Source: Oscillospiraceae bacterium
Lineage (GTDB): Bacteria; Bacillota; Clostridia; Oscillospirales; Acutalibacteraceae
Direction: 5' to 3'
Length of the DNA: 8,218 bases
Assembly (NCBI GenBank): GCA_019422905.1
Contig: JAHZCM010000087.1
Span: 1 to 8,218 of the forward strand
Shown here: in pieces, positions 1 to 5,520 of the stretch
Position numbering within the stretch: position 1 is the first letter of the stretch
Layout: each line of letters opens with the position of its first letter
Program-made: the position numbers and the translations under genes
The notes under the pieces: generated by a model
The model's database searches: none
The model's input: the letters and a program-made list of their open reading frames with translations, nothing else
What the model was told of the DNA's origin: nothing

Positions 1-293
1 TGCATCTGTGCATGGCCGCCCGTGAGCACGGCTGCGAAGTAAACGACATCTTTTACCACGTCGGGCTTCGGCGAGTAGGGGACGACGGCCCGGAAATTTG
101 TGTCCAACTGTACGGTCAGACCGGTCTCCTCCCGGATTTCCCGGAGTGCCGTTTCAGCCTCCGTTTCATTTGCCTCCACATGTCCTTTCGGGAAAGCCCA
201 GTGGCCGCCGTTCTGGTGCCGTATAAGCAGAATTTCACAGCCGGCATCGGTTTGCCGCGCAATGACTGCGCCGCAGGATATTTCTTTTTTCAA
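1..293 (-). CDS. Nudix hydrolase (partial, C-terminus outside window)
   Basis: The visible 97 residues are the N-terminal part of a Nudix (MutT-like) hydrolase, a family that cleaves nucleoside diphosphates linked to another group X using Mg2+. A complete Nudix box, G-x5-E-x7-REUxEExGU, spans residues 37-59: it starts GHVEANE and ends REIREETGL. Just before it, the run HWAFPKGHVE is typical of the diadenosine tetraphosphate (Ap4A) hydrolase-like subgroup, so clearing of Ap4A or a related dinucleotide is the best guess, not proven. I place the start at TTG (293-291) because it directly precedes KKEISCGAVIAR, the usual first strand, and has an AGGAG site (about 303-308) 9 nt upstream; no ATG is suitably placed. 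The gene lies downstream of galM on the same strand but is separated by a terminator and has a candidate promoter, so it is probably its own unit. Confidence 0.88.
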   Translation of the reverse strand, partial: MKKEISCGAVIARQTDAGCEILLIRHQNGGHWAFPKGHVEANETEAETALREIREETGLTVQLDTNFRAVVPYSPKPDVVKDVVYFAAVLTGGHAQM

Positions 294-341
294 CAGAAAA
301 ATCTCCTCTCGAGAATCAGATAAAACGGGAATTGCGCATGG

Positions 342-347
342 ATTATA
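342..347 (-). promoter_or_regulatory. Candidate -10 box for the Nudix gene
   Basis: On the minus strand a perfect TATAAT lies about 50 bp upstream of the TTG start of the Nudix gene. No good -35 hexamer is found 16-18 bp upstream (the best is TGGCAA at 365-370), so this rests mainly on the -10 match and its position after the galM terminator. Confidence 0.4.
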
Positions 348-470
348 CGATGGCCGGATTCTTTTTGCCATATCGGGATGGGGAGAGCCGGCGCATCTCC
401 TGCCGCATGCCTTTCCCGTTTTGCGGTAGGGAAAAGGCAAATACAAGCTGCAAAGTCCCCGCCGTTATGC

Positions 471-499
471 AAAGGGGCCGCCAAACCGGCAGCCCCCTT
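471..499 (-). terminator. Rho-independent terminator after galM
   Basis: Reading leftward, a GC-rich hairpin begins 7 bp after the galM stop codon. The arms pair GGGGGCTGCC (497-488) with GGCGGCCCC (482-474), with one bulged G and one G-U pair, and are followed by TTT. The U-tract is short, so termination may be incomplete. It closes the glucokinase-galM operon. Confidence 0.6.
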
Positions 500-505
500 C
501 CATGC

Positions 506-1555
506 TTATCGTACGGAAAATTTATAGATCGTTTTGGATTCGAAAACCTCACCGGGCTGCACATAGCGGAACGGGAAGTTTTCGTGATGGACGGAATCCG
601 GATAAAACTGCGTCTCCAGGCAGAAAGCGCCGTGCGGGATCATCGGGCTGCCGTCCTTGTTCTTCGCCCTGCCGTTCGAGTGGTTCTCTGTAAAGAGCTG
701 CACGCCGGGCATATCGGTGAATACTGTCATCACACGGCCGCTTTCCGGCTCATAGGCCTCAGCGATTTCCCGCAGGCCCGCGCCATCCGCACAAAAGTTG
801 TGGTCAAAGCCGCCGCAGAGCTGGATCAAATGGTCGTCGGCATCGATATCCTGTCCAATCGGCTTTGCCGTTGTAAAATCGAGCGGCGTACCGGAAACGG
901 GAAGCAGCTCGCCGGTCGGAATCAGGTCGTCAGAAACGGCTGTGACCTGCGAAGCGTTGATCTTCAGAACCGTAGAGAGGACATCCTTGGAGCCGTCCGC
1001 TTTCAGGTTGAAGAAGGAGTGGTTCGTCGGATTGAAAACGGTCTTTTTATCGGATGTACCGCGGTACGTGATCTCCACGGCGGTGTCCGCCGTCAGCGTA
1101 TACTGCACGGAAATCTCCAATGTACCGGGGTAGTTTTCATCGCCGTCCGGGCTGATATGTGTGAAAACAATCGAAGGCGTATCGCTGTCCTCAACGGACT
1201 GAACGTCAAAAAGCACCTGATGGTAGCCCTTCCGGCCACCGTGCAGCGTGTTTTCACCGTTGTTCTTGTCCAGCGCATAGGTCACGCCGTCAATCGTCAG
1301 GGAAGCGCCGCCGATCCGGTTTGCATAGCGGCCGACAAAGGTACCCTGAAAATCCGGCCCCAGATATTCCTCCAGCGTTGCGTGGCCGAGAATTACGTCG
1401 CCGTTTACGCCGTTCTTATCCGGAACGAGCAGGCTCAGAATGCGGCAGCCATAGGGGGTGACGGTCAGCGCCGCACCCGCTGTATTTTTGAGCGTGAACG
1501 CCGGAACCTCACGGCCGTCGGGCAGTGTGCCAAATAGGGATTCTGTGAGAGACAT
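506..1555 (-). CDS. galM: Aldose 1-epimerase (galactose mutarotase)
   Basis: This 349-residue cytoplasmic enzyme interconverts the alpha and beta anomers of glucose, galactose and related aldoses, feeding the Leloir pathway and hexokinase step. Family landmarks are all present in order: GRYANRI at 75-81 (substrate-binding Arg76), TLHGG with His105, NPTNHSFFNL with the catalytic acid His179, GFDHNF with Asp251, and LETQFYPDS with the catalytic base Glu314. Their spacing matches the His/His/Asp/Glu set known from bacterial GalM. Length is normal and the frame is intact. The ATG start has an AGGAGG (1572-1567) 11 nt upstream, inside the last codons of the glucokinase gene; only 6 bp separate the two genes, so translation is likely coupled. 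It is the second and last gene of the operon. Confidence 0.96.
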   Translation of the reverse strand: MSLTESLFGTLPDGREVPAFTLKNTAGAALTVTPYGCRILSLLVPDKNGVNGDVILGHATLEEYLGPDFQGTFVGRYANRIGGASLTIDGVTYALDKNNGENTLHGGRKGYHQVLFDVQSVEDSDTPSIVFTHISPDGDENYPGTLEISVQYTLTADTAVEITYRGTSDKKTVFNPTNHSFFNLKADGSKDVLSTVLKINASQVTAVSDDLIPTGELLPVSGTPLDFTTAKPIGQDIDADDHLIQLCGGFDHNFCADGAGLREIAEAYEPESGRVMTVFTDMPGVQLFTENHSNGRAKNKDGSPMIPHGAFCLETQFYPDSVHHENFPFRYVQPGEVFESKTIYKFSVR

Positions 1556-1561
1556 TGTAGA

Positions 1562-2524
1562 TTAGTCCTCCTGCTTGCCGAGAAGTGCCGCGCCAATGAT
1601 GCCGGCGTCGTTGCCAAGCTGTGCACGGACGATCTTCGTCTTCTTTACGGAGTTCATCGCGTACTGCTGCTCGTCAACATACTTTCTGACCGGGGCCAGG
1701 AGCGTTTCACCCTCGTTGCAGATGCCGCCGCCAACACAAAGGATGTCCGGCTGGAAGATGTTAATCATGTCAACCAGACCGACGGAAAGATATTTGATGT
1801 ATTCGTCAACAATCGCCTTACCGACCGGGTCGCCCGCGCGCATCGCGTCGAAAGCCGTCCTGCCGTTGACCTTATCGATGTCGCCGCCGACGAGCGTCCA
1901 GACCGGGGAATCCTTCGGAGCGTCCTTCATATACGCCTTGGTGGTATTGATCAGACCTGTTGCGGAGCCGTAAGTCTCCCAGCAGCCGTGTCTGCCGCAG
2001 GTGCAGGGGCGGCCGTCCACAACGATGACCGTATGGCCGATCTCGCCGCCGGCAAAGTTGCTGCCGGAGTAGATCTTGTGGTGGATGATGATGCCGCCGC
2101 CGAGGCCGGTGCCGAGCGTGATGGCGATCGCATTGTCGGCGCCCGCAAGCGCGCCGGCCTGATACTCACCGTATGCCGCGGCGTTGGCGTCGTTTTCCAG
2201 AATAACGGGCTTGCCGCCGGTGCGCTCAGCCATCATCTCGCGGAGCTTGAAGTTCTTGAAATACAGGTTATTTGCAAACTCAATGATACCGGTCGCACGG
2301 TTGACGGTGCCGGGGCAGCCGATGCCGATCCACGGCACATCGTCCAGCGTAAGGTTTGCCTTGCCGAGCGCCTCATTGCAGACCTCGACGATTTTATCGC
2401 AGAATACTTCCTCAGAGCAGGGGACAGGGGTCTTCTGGGAAGCCTTTGCGATGATCACATTGTTTTCATCGACGACGCCGACAGCGATATTGGTGCCGCC
2501 TACGTCTACGCCAAGATAATACAT
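1562..2524 (-). CDS. glcK: ROK-family glucokinase
   Basis: This 320-residue cytoplasmic kinase most likely phosphorylates glucose with ATP to glucose 6-phosphate. It has the full ROK layout: phosphate-binding DVGGTNIAVG (7-16), the sugar/catalytic segment LENDANAAAYGE (109-120, catalytic Asp112), the second nucleotide-binding loop LGTGLGGG (137-144), then GGEIGHT (159-165) and the CxCGxxGC cluster (174-181). His164, Cys174, Cys176 and Cys181 are the expected zinc ligands. The C-terminal GGGICNEG and GNDAGIIGAALLG segments are also typical. No helix-turn-helix precedes the kinase domain, so it is an enzyme and not an ROK repressor. AAAGGAG (2539-2533) lies 8 nt before the ATG. It leads the operon with galM, a logical pair because the mutarotase supplies the anomer being used. 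Other ROK hexokinases (fructose, N-acetylmannosamine) cannot be excluded. Confidence 0.93.
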   Translation of the reverse strand: MYYLGVDVGGTNIAVGVVDENNVIIAKASQKTPVPCSEEVFCDKIVEVCNEALGKANLTLDDVPWIGIGCPGTVNRATGIIEFANNLYFKNFKLREMMAERTGGKPVILENDANAAAYGEYQAGALAGADNAIAITLGTGLGGGIIIHHKIYSGSNFAGGEIGHTVIVVDGRPCTCGRHGCWETYGSATGLINTTKAYMKDAPKDSPVWTLVGGDIDKVNGRTAFDAMRAGDPVGKAIVDEYIKYLSVGLVDMINIFQPDILCVGGGICNEGETLLAPVRKYVDEQQYAMNSVKKTKIVRAQLGNDAGIIGAALLGKQED

Positions 2525-2556
2525 AATACGAACTCCTTTATTGGATTATTGTTGCC

Positions 2557-2566
2557 CGGTATACCG
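2557..2566. repeat. 10-bp palindrome in the glucokinase leader
   Basis: CGGTATACCG is a perfect palindrome located between the glucokinase -10 box and its ribosome site, about 20-30 nt inside the predicted transcript. It could be an operator half-turn or chance. Confidence 0.3.
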
Positions 2567-2592
2567 CAAATAGGTTCCGGCTATTCATCTAT

Positions 2593-2622
2593 AGTATACA
2601 ATACGAAGGCGGTGTTTGTAAA
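2593..2622 (-). promoter_or_regulatory. Promoter of the glucokinase-galM operon
   Basis: On the minus strand TTTACA (2622-2617) and TATACT (2598-2593) are separated by 18 bp, resembling a housekeeping sigma promoter. Predicted transcription starts near 2586, leaving about a 60-nt leader before the glucokinase ATG. Confidence 0.6.
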
Positions 2623-2644
2623 TGCAAATTCGCAAAAATTTGCA
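2623..2644. promoter_or_regulatory. Perfect 8+8 bp inverted repeat (candidate operator)
   Basis: Arms TGCAAATT (2623-2630) and AATTTGCA (2637-2644) are exact reverse complements around a 6-nt centre CGCAAA. The repeat abuts the -35 box of the glucokinase promoter and lies 16 bp before the -35 box of the tRNA promoter. The size and dyad suit a dimeric repressor or activator; it does not fit the catabolite-response (cre) consensus well. It has no U-tract, so it is not a terminator. Confidence 0.45.
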
Positions 2645-2659
2645 GGTTTTTCTGTTCGT

Positions 2660-2693
2660 TTGACTTGATTTTGAAGAGGCGATATGCTATCAT
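2660..2693 (+). promoter_or_regulatory. Promoter of tRNA-Leu
   Basis: Two overlapping readings each have 17-bp spacing: TTGACT (2660-2665) with TATGCT (2683-2688), or TTGATT (2665-2670) with TATCAT (2688-2693) preceded by an extended -10 TGC. Either places the transcript start a few bases before the tRNA 5' end at 2709. Confidence 0.6.
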
Positions 2694-2708
2694 ATTTTAG
2701 TCAATCGC

Positions 2709-2795
2709 GCCGCTATGGTGGAATAGGCAGACACAAGGGACTTAAAATCCCTCGGTAGCGATACCGTACCGGTTCGACCCCGGTTAGCGGCACCA
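2709..2795 (+). tRNA. tRNA-Leu (anticodon UAA), CCA encoded
   Basis: An 87-nt class II tRNA. The acceptor arms GCCGCTA (2709-2715) and TAGCGGC (2785-2791) pair perfectly, followed by discriminator A and encoded CCA (2793-2795). The anticodon loop CTTAAAA gives anticodon TAA at 2743-2745, reading UUA codons (and UUG by wobble). The long variable arm has a CGGTA/TACCG stem, which is diagnostic of Leu/Ser/Tyr-type tRNAs, and the T-loop contains GTTCGA. It has its own promoter upstream and a terminator downstream, so it is a single-gene unit. No integrase or att-like duplication of its 3' end is visible in the window. Confidence 0.96.
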
Positions 2796-2817
2796 GCGGC
2801 GAGCCGCCGCTCCCAAG

Positions 2818-2851
2818 ACGCACCTCACTTTTGTGGGGTGCGTTTTGTTTT
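2818..2851 (+). terminator. Rho-independent terminator after tRNA-Leu
   Basis: ACGCACCTCAC (2818-2828) pairs with GTGGGGTGCGT (2833-2843) over 11 bp including one G-U pair, with a TTTT loop, then TTTGTTTT. A small GCGGC/GCCGC hairpin (2796-2810) lies between the tRNA CCA and this terminator. Confidence 0.88.
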
Positions 2852-3089
2852 GCACCCGAGATTGTAGCAGGATATCTTTTCGTCAACATCTTCCGGAGCT
2901 TTAGGACTCAAAGCGTTATCGTTGCTCTGAGCCTTTTTGCGTGTTATCGATACGGACTGCTGCGCTTCCATGTGGAAAATGCAGATTACAAAAGCCGGAA
3001 AGCTCTGTTTTTGTGCCAAAATCGCCGGAATTCAGTAAAACAGGCGCGTGATGGATACGCATCTAAACACACTGATTTTACTTTTTCGG
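2852..3089. other. Intergenic stretch without a supported gene
   Basis: No reading frame here has a ribosome site plus coding character. The only structure seen is an imperfect stem, GGACTCAAAGC (2904-2914) with GCTCTGAGCC (2924-2933), followed by TTTTT (2934-2938). It could be a second weak terminator read rightward, or the decayed end of a lost gene. Confidence 0.4.
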
Positions 3090-3118
3090 TTGCAATAGCG
3101 CATGGATTATTGTAAAAT
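3090..3118 (+). promoter_or_regulatory. Candidate promoter for the small ORF at 3210
   Basis: TTGCAA (3090-3095) and TAAAAT (3113-3118) are 17 bp apart, a fair sigma-A-like match. It would give a leader of about 85 nt before the ATG at 3210. Confidence 0.4.
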
Positions 3119-3209
3119 ATTACCCGGATTGGGACAATTACCGCACCTGGCGTTTTAGAGAAATAAAGCGTACATTATAAAGCACCAGTATCTTCCGGGA
3201 GTGATCGGC

Positions 3210-3488
3210 ATGACAAAAGACGAGCTTTATCAGAAATACAAGCGTTGGGCGACGCGCTGCCATACGGCGGCCATGCGCTGCGACATTGACAATGCGGTCC
3301 AACTGACATCCTACTCCGTGAACCAAACTGCGGAGACCGTATCCGACGTAGCCGTGCGGGCGATCGCCGTACATACCGACCGCGTACATGTCTTCCTTTT
3401 TGCTGTTCGGGTCATCTGGCAAAAGGATGAAGACGGCGACCCCGAAAAGCTGCTCAGCGAGAATTTTAAGCTCATGATTGGGTTTTGA
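3210..3488 (+). CDS. Hypothetical small protein, 92 residues
   Basis: I do not recognise this protein. Support for a real gene is a GGGAG site (3197-3201) 8 nt before an ATG and codon choice that favours G/C in third positions over most of its length, like the certain genes nearby. The product begins MTKDELYQKYKRWATRC and is charged at both ends, with a valine-rich middle (about 45-70); it has no signal peptide and no convincing membrane helix. A GTG at 3201 would add three residues but overlaps the ribosome site. The opposite strand is also open through this segment without a good start, so the strand assignment is not secure. It may be an orphan gene or a fragment of a larger one. Confidence 0.45.
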   Translation: MTKDELYQKYKRWATRCHTAAMRCDIDNAVQLTSYSVNQTAETVSDVAVRAIAVHTDRVHVFLFAVRVIWQKDEDGDPEKLLSENFKLMIGF

Positions 3489-3583
3489 CGGAAGAAGATT
3501 CGCGCTGCATTTCGTGTTACATGATTTAAAAAGGCTGTACCTTGCGATTAAATAAAATTTAGCAAGTGCAGATGAAGGATAAT

Positions 3584-3613
3584 ATGAAAGACAATAAAAG
3601 AAAGATCGCATAG
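3584..3613 (+). other. Nine-codon ORF running into a terminator stem
   Basis: ATG at 3584 is preceded at 3 nt by AAGGAT and encodes MKDNKRKIA, stopping at TAG 3611-3613, exactly where the left arm of the following hairpin ends. It could be a leader peptide, the stub of a deleted gene, or chance. Confidence 0.2.
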
Positions 3614-3645
3614 ATACTGAATCTTCAGCATTTATGCGATCTTTT
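3601..3645. terminator. Bidirectional terminator
   Basis: AAAGATCGCATA (3601-3612) pairs perfectly with TATGCGATCTTT (3633-3644); inside, CTGAA (3617-3621) pairs with TTCAG (3624-3628), stacking a second stem. T-runs follow on both strands: CTTTTCCTT to the right and CTTTCTTTTATT to the left. It can end transcripts from the small ORF on the left and from the CPBP remnant on the right. Confidence 0.82.
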
Positions 3646-3747
3646 CCTTACCTTAAAAACGGCCAAACGCGTAGGAGGAGTAAAAAATGCGAAAAGGGGG
3701 ATGCGCTGCAATGCGATGACCGCACTCCCGCAATGTATCGTTCTGCT
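3646..3747. other. Spacer with a strong but nearly empty ribosome site
   Basis: On the plus strand AGGAGGAG (3673-3680) stands 6 nt before an ATG (3687) that reads only MRKGGCAAMR before TGA (3717-3719); that stop overlaps another ATG (3716) opening a 21-codon frame. No recognisable protein results. It may be the start of a gene whose body was lost when the region was rearranged. Confidence 0.3.
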
Positions 3748-4455
3748 TCATCCAACCAACAGGACGAATATTACATCATAAAATGCGTGGGCAATTATGG
3801 AATTCCATAAACTCTTTCCTTTTTTCAAGAAGTAGCAGAATATTACGCCCCAGGCTAATGCCGCAAAGCTCTGTGAGACTATGCCGGTAATGTCAAATGC
3901 CCCAAACCTGTAAAGCCTGATAAAATAGGCGCGGGCCAGTGCAGCAGGATGAAAAATGCGGTTGATAGTATGGCGGCCTTTTTATTGGAAGTGACCTTTG
4001 CCAATGCATTATATCCCCATCCTCTGAAAACGGTTTCCTCAACGAAACCGACCGCTGCAAGCTTGATGATTTCTAGTGGCAGAGTAATTTCGTTGTTATT
4101 AAACCAGATGCCTTGATGATTAGCCAGCATCATAATTATTGCGTATATCGATGAGACTATCATCACTGCTGCCAGCGGCTTATCAAAACAGGGCCGTGAA
4201 AAGAGCTGCCTGTCGCTTAAATACAGGGAATCGCCGGGTTTGGCAATCAGCAGTACCGCCGGTAAGACCCAAATCAATCGGCTCAGATACGCATACACAT
4301 AATTCCCGGAATTGAAGTTGAAGAAACGATCAGAATATCCCCATGCATCGGTCACGGTAGCCCAAAACAGGACAAAACCCATAAGCGAGAGAATAATTTA
4401 ATATCGAGAGAATAATTTAATATAATGAAAATTATTTACTGAACTCCTTTTTCAC
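3748..4455 (-). pseudogene. CPBP (CAAX-type) intramembrane metalloprotease, disrupted
   Basis: This is a broken gene for a CPBP-family membrane protease, a family involved in processing or self-immunity for peptides. The uninterrupted part (4382-3879) carries hydrophobic segments and two family motifs: EETVFRG (Glu115, Glu116, Arg120) and FILLH (His148). The third motif, IIAHAFYDVI, lies in another frame that reads HWPA, then IRLYRFGAFDITG, to a stop at 3748-3750, so about 2 nt are in excess near 3927-3932 (GCGC). At the N-terminus a GTG (4455-4453) with AGAGGAA 5 nt upstream begins MKKEFSK, but two TAA codons and a 19-bp tandem duplication separate it from MGFVLFW. Removing 19+2 nt makes the span exactly 229 codons, which supports this reading. 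It begins 28 bp after the stop of the 171-residue gene and probably shared its transcript. Confidence 0.85.
4386..4423. repeat. Perfect 19-bp tandem duplication
   Basis: Two identical 19-bp units (4386-4404 and 4405-4423), beginning CGAGAGAATAATT, lie head to tail inside the 5' end of the CPBP pseudogene. Nineteen is not a multiple of three, so the duplication shifts the frame. Its perfection suggests it is recent. Confidence 0.92.
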
Positions 4456-4483
4456 TTGGCTTCCTCTTTCAAGTGCTAAATTT

Positions 4484-4999
4484 TCAGCAGGATGTATACC
4501 ATGCTTCTTTTTGGTAATCGTCCCACGCTATGATAACTCTATCCAATGTGAAGCAAACCGTAAAGAATGGATCTGATGATGTTGCGTCAATAAAGTAAGT
4601 CTTTCCCTCTTTTATGTTAAAGTCAAAAATGGTAAATCCTTTTTCTAATTGCATCAAAAAAAGACGGTGTGCCTCATCGTCAAAAAGAATAACCTGAGGT
4701 TCATTGGAAGAATGATCCCCTTTCTCATCCTTTTTCCACGCCCTGCCTGGTTCATATGAAATAATCTGGAATCCTTCAAAGGTAATGCGGGCACTCTCTA
4801 TTTCCATATCGGTTTGAAACGGATTTTGCTCTGCGCTTTTATGAATATTCAAGAAGTTGGCCTTAACAGTTAGGCGATTATTGATGAAGGAATCAAGAGT
4901 AATTTTAACATCATGAAACTCAAAATCTGAAAGCCTGTCGATAGAAATATATTTCAAAAACACCACCGTCTTTTTGTCAATACCATTGGATTTAATCAT
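4484..4999 (-). CDS. Hypothetical protein, 171 residues
   Basis: I cannot assign a family. The product is soluble-looking, without signal peptide or membrane helix, and alternates short hydrophobic strands with polar turns (for example VKITLDSFI, ARITFEGFQIISYEP, FTIFDFNIKEGKTYFIDA), so a mainly beta fold is likely; the C-terminus is DYQKEAWYTSC. Codons are AT-rich compared with glucokinase, thioredoxin and galM, hinting at separate ancestry. The ATG at 4999 has no ribosome site, and a terminator hairpin ends about 10 bp upstream, so the true promoter and start are unclear: the gene may be attenuated, use an internal start, or have lost its 5' end. It lies 28 bp upstream of the CPBP pseudogene, suggesting a former two-gene unit of protease plus partner. 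Confidence 0.6.
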   Translation of the reverse strand: MIKSNGIDKKTVVFLKYISIDRLSDFEFHDVKITLDSFINNRLTVKANFLNIHKSAEQNPFQTDMEIESARITFEGFQIISYEPGRAWKKDEKGDHSSNEPQVILFDDEAHRLFLMQLEKGFTIFDFNIKEGKTYFIDATSSDPFFTVCFTLDRVIIAWDDYQKEAWYTSC

Positions 5000-5002
5000 T
5001 TC

Positions 5003-5051
5003 AGTAAAACAAAGAAACCTCTTTGTCTATCAAGACAAGAGAGGTTTCTTT
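5003..5051 (-). terminator. Terminator downstream of trxA
   Basis: The arms at 5011-5028 and 5033-5051 form 18 bp with a single bulged G (5039) around loop ATCA. Read leftward, the stem is followed by TTTCTTTGTTTT, a good U-tract. It ends the thioredoxin transcript and stands immediately in front of the 171-residue gene. Rightward, the tail TTTCTTTCG is weaker. Confidence 0.85.
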
Positions 5052-5146
5052 CGTGTCAAAGAGCAGAATAACGGTGCGTAGAAAGGGGTAAGAAAAGCGA
5101 TTAGGTGCGTAGCCAAGCTTGTTCCCGCGAAAAATGTAATTGTAAT

Positions 5147-5452
5147 CTACAGCATGGCGAGAATCTGAGCCTTAGGTCTGGCACCGACAGCCTGATTGAT
5201 AACCTTTCCGTTCTTCATCACTACCAGAGTGGGGATGCTCATCACACCGAACCGCGCTGCCAGCTCCGGCTGCTCGTCCACATTGATTTTGCACACTTTG
5301 ATGTCACTGCGCTCTGCGGCAATTTCGTCCACGATAGGACTGACCATCCGGCAGGGGCCGCACCAGCTTGCCCAGAAATCCAGCAGGACGAGTTTCTCGG
5401 AATGCATCACTTCATCCTGAAAATTGTTATTATTGATATTGATTACAGACAT
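5147..5452 (-). CDS. trxA: Thioredoxin
   Basis: This 101-residue cytoplasmic thioredoxin reduces protein disulfides with electrons from thioredoxin reductase. It contains the canonical active site FWASWCGPC with Cys31 and Cys34, the cis-proline loop MSIPT (Pro74) and the C-terminal KNGKVINQAVGA hairpin; length is standard. The frame extends upstream to 5644 without a stop, but the ATG at 5452 has AAGGAGG (5467-5461) 8 nt upstream and starts exactly at the family N-terminus, MSVININN, so the longer reading is wrong. It lies 68 bp downstream of the rhodanese gene on the same strand and is followed by a terminator. The pairing points to sulfur or disulfide handling. The C-terminus ends QILAML, a little shorter than most homologues. 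Confidence 0.96.
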   Translation of the reverse strand: MSVININNNNFQDEVMHSEKLVLLDFWASWCGPCRMVSPIVDEIAAERSDIKVCKINVDEQPELAARFGVMSIPTLVVMKNGKVINQAVGARPKAQILAML

Positions 5453-5483
5453 CGTTTTGTCCTCCTTGTTTCTTTCTGACTGT

Positions 5484-5492
5484 ATGATACCA
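5484..5492 (-). promoter_or_regulatory. Possible extended -10 promoter for trxA
   Basis: On the minus strand TGGTATCAT, an extended -10 pattern, lies 31 bp before the trxA start and 17 bp before its ribosome site. No good -35 box is present. It may give trxA its own transcript apart from the rhodanese gene. Confidence 0.35.
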
Positions 5493-5520
5493 CATATCTT
5501 CATCCTGTTCCGTGATATTA

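Noticed and set aside
332..1537. Long plus-strand open frame of 401 codons
   Set aside because: It lies antisense to galM, whose catalytic residues are all present; the plus-strand product has no domain pattern and begins inside the galM-Nudix spacer.
1988..2668. Plus-strand open frame of 226 codons
   Set aside because: Antisense shadow of the glucokinase gene in GC-biased DNA; its Ala/Gly/Asp-rich product resembles no family.
2709..2795. tRNA-Leu as an integration site for the element remnant
   Set aside because: No duplicated tRNA 3' end or integrase is visible, and the remnant lies more than 3 kb away.
2825..3019. 64-codon minus-strand frame beside the tRNA terminator
   Set aside because: It begins without a ribosome site and ends inside the terminator hairpin; no recognisable protein.
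3687..3810. A 40-residue protein obtained by deleting one G in the GGGGG run at 3696-3700
   Set aside because: Most of its protein-like part is antisense to the C-terminal coding sequence of the CPBP gene (from 3748), which explains the open frame.
5073..5112. Direct repeat GGTGCGTAG at 5073-5081 and 5104-5112
   Set aside because: Nine bases, two copies, no flanking element genes or matching third copy; too short to call an insertion footprint or att site.
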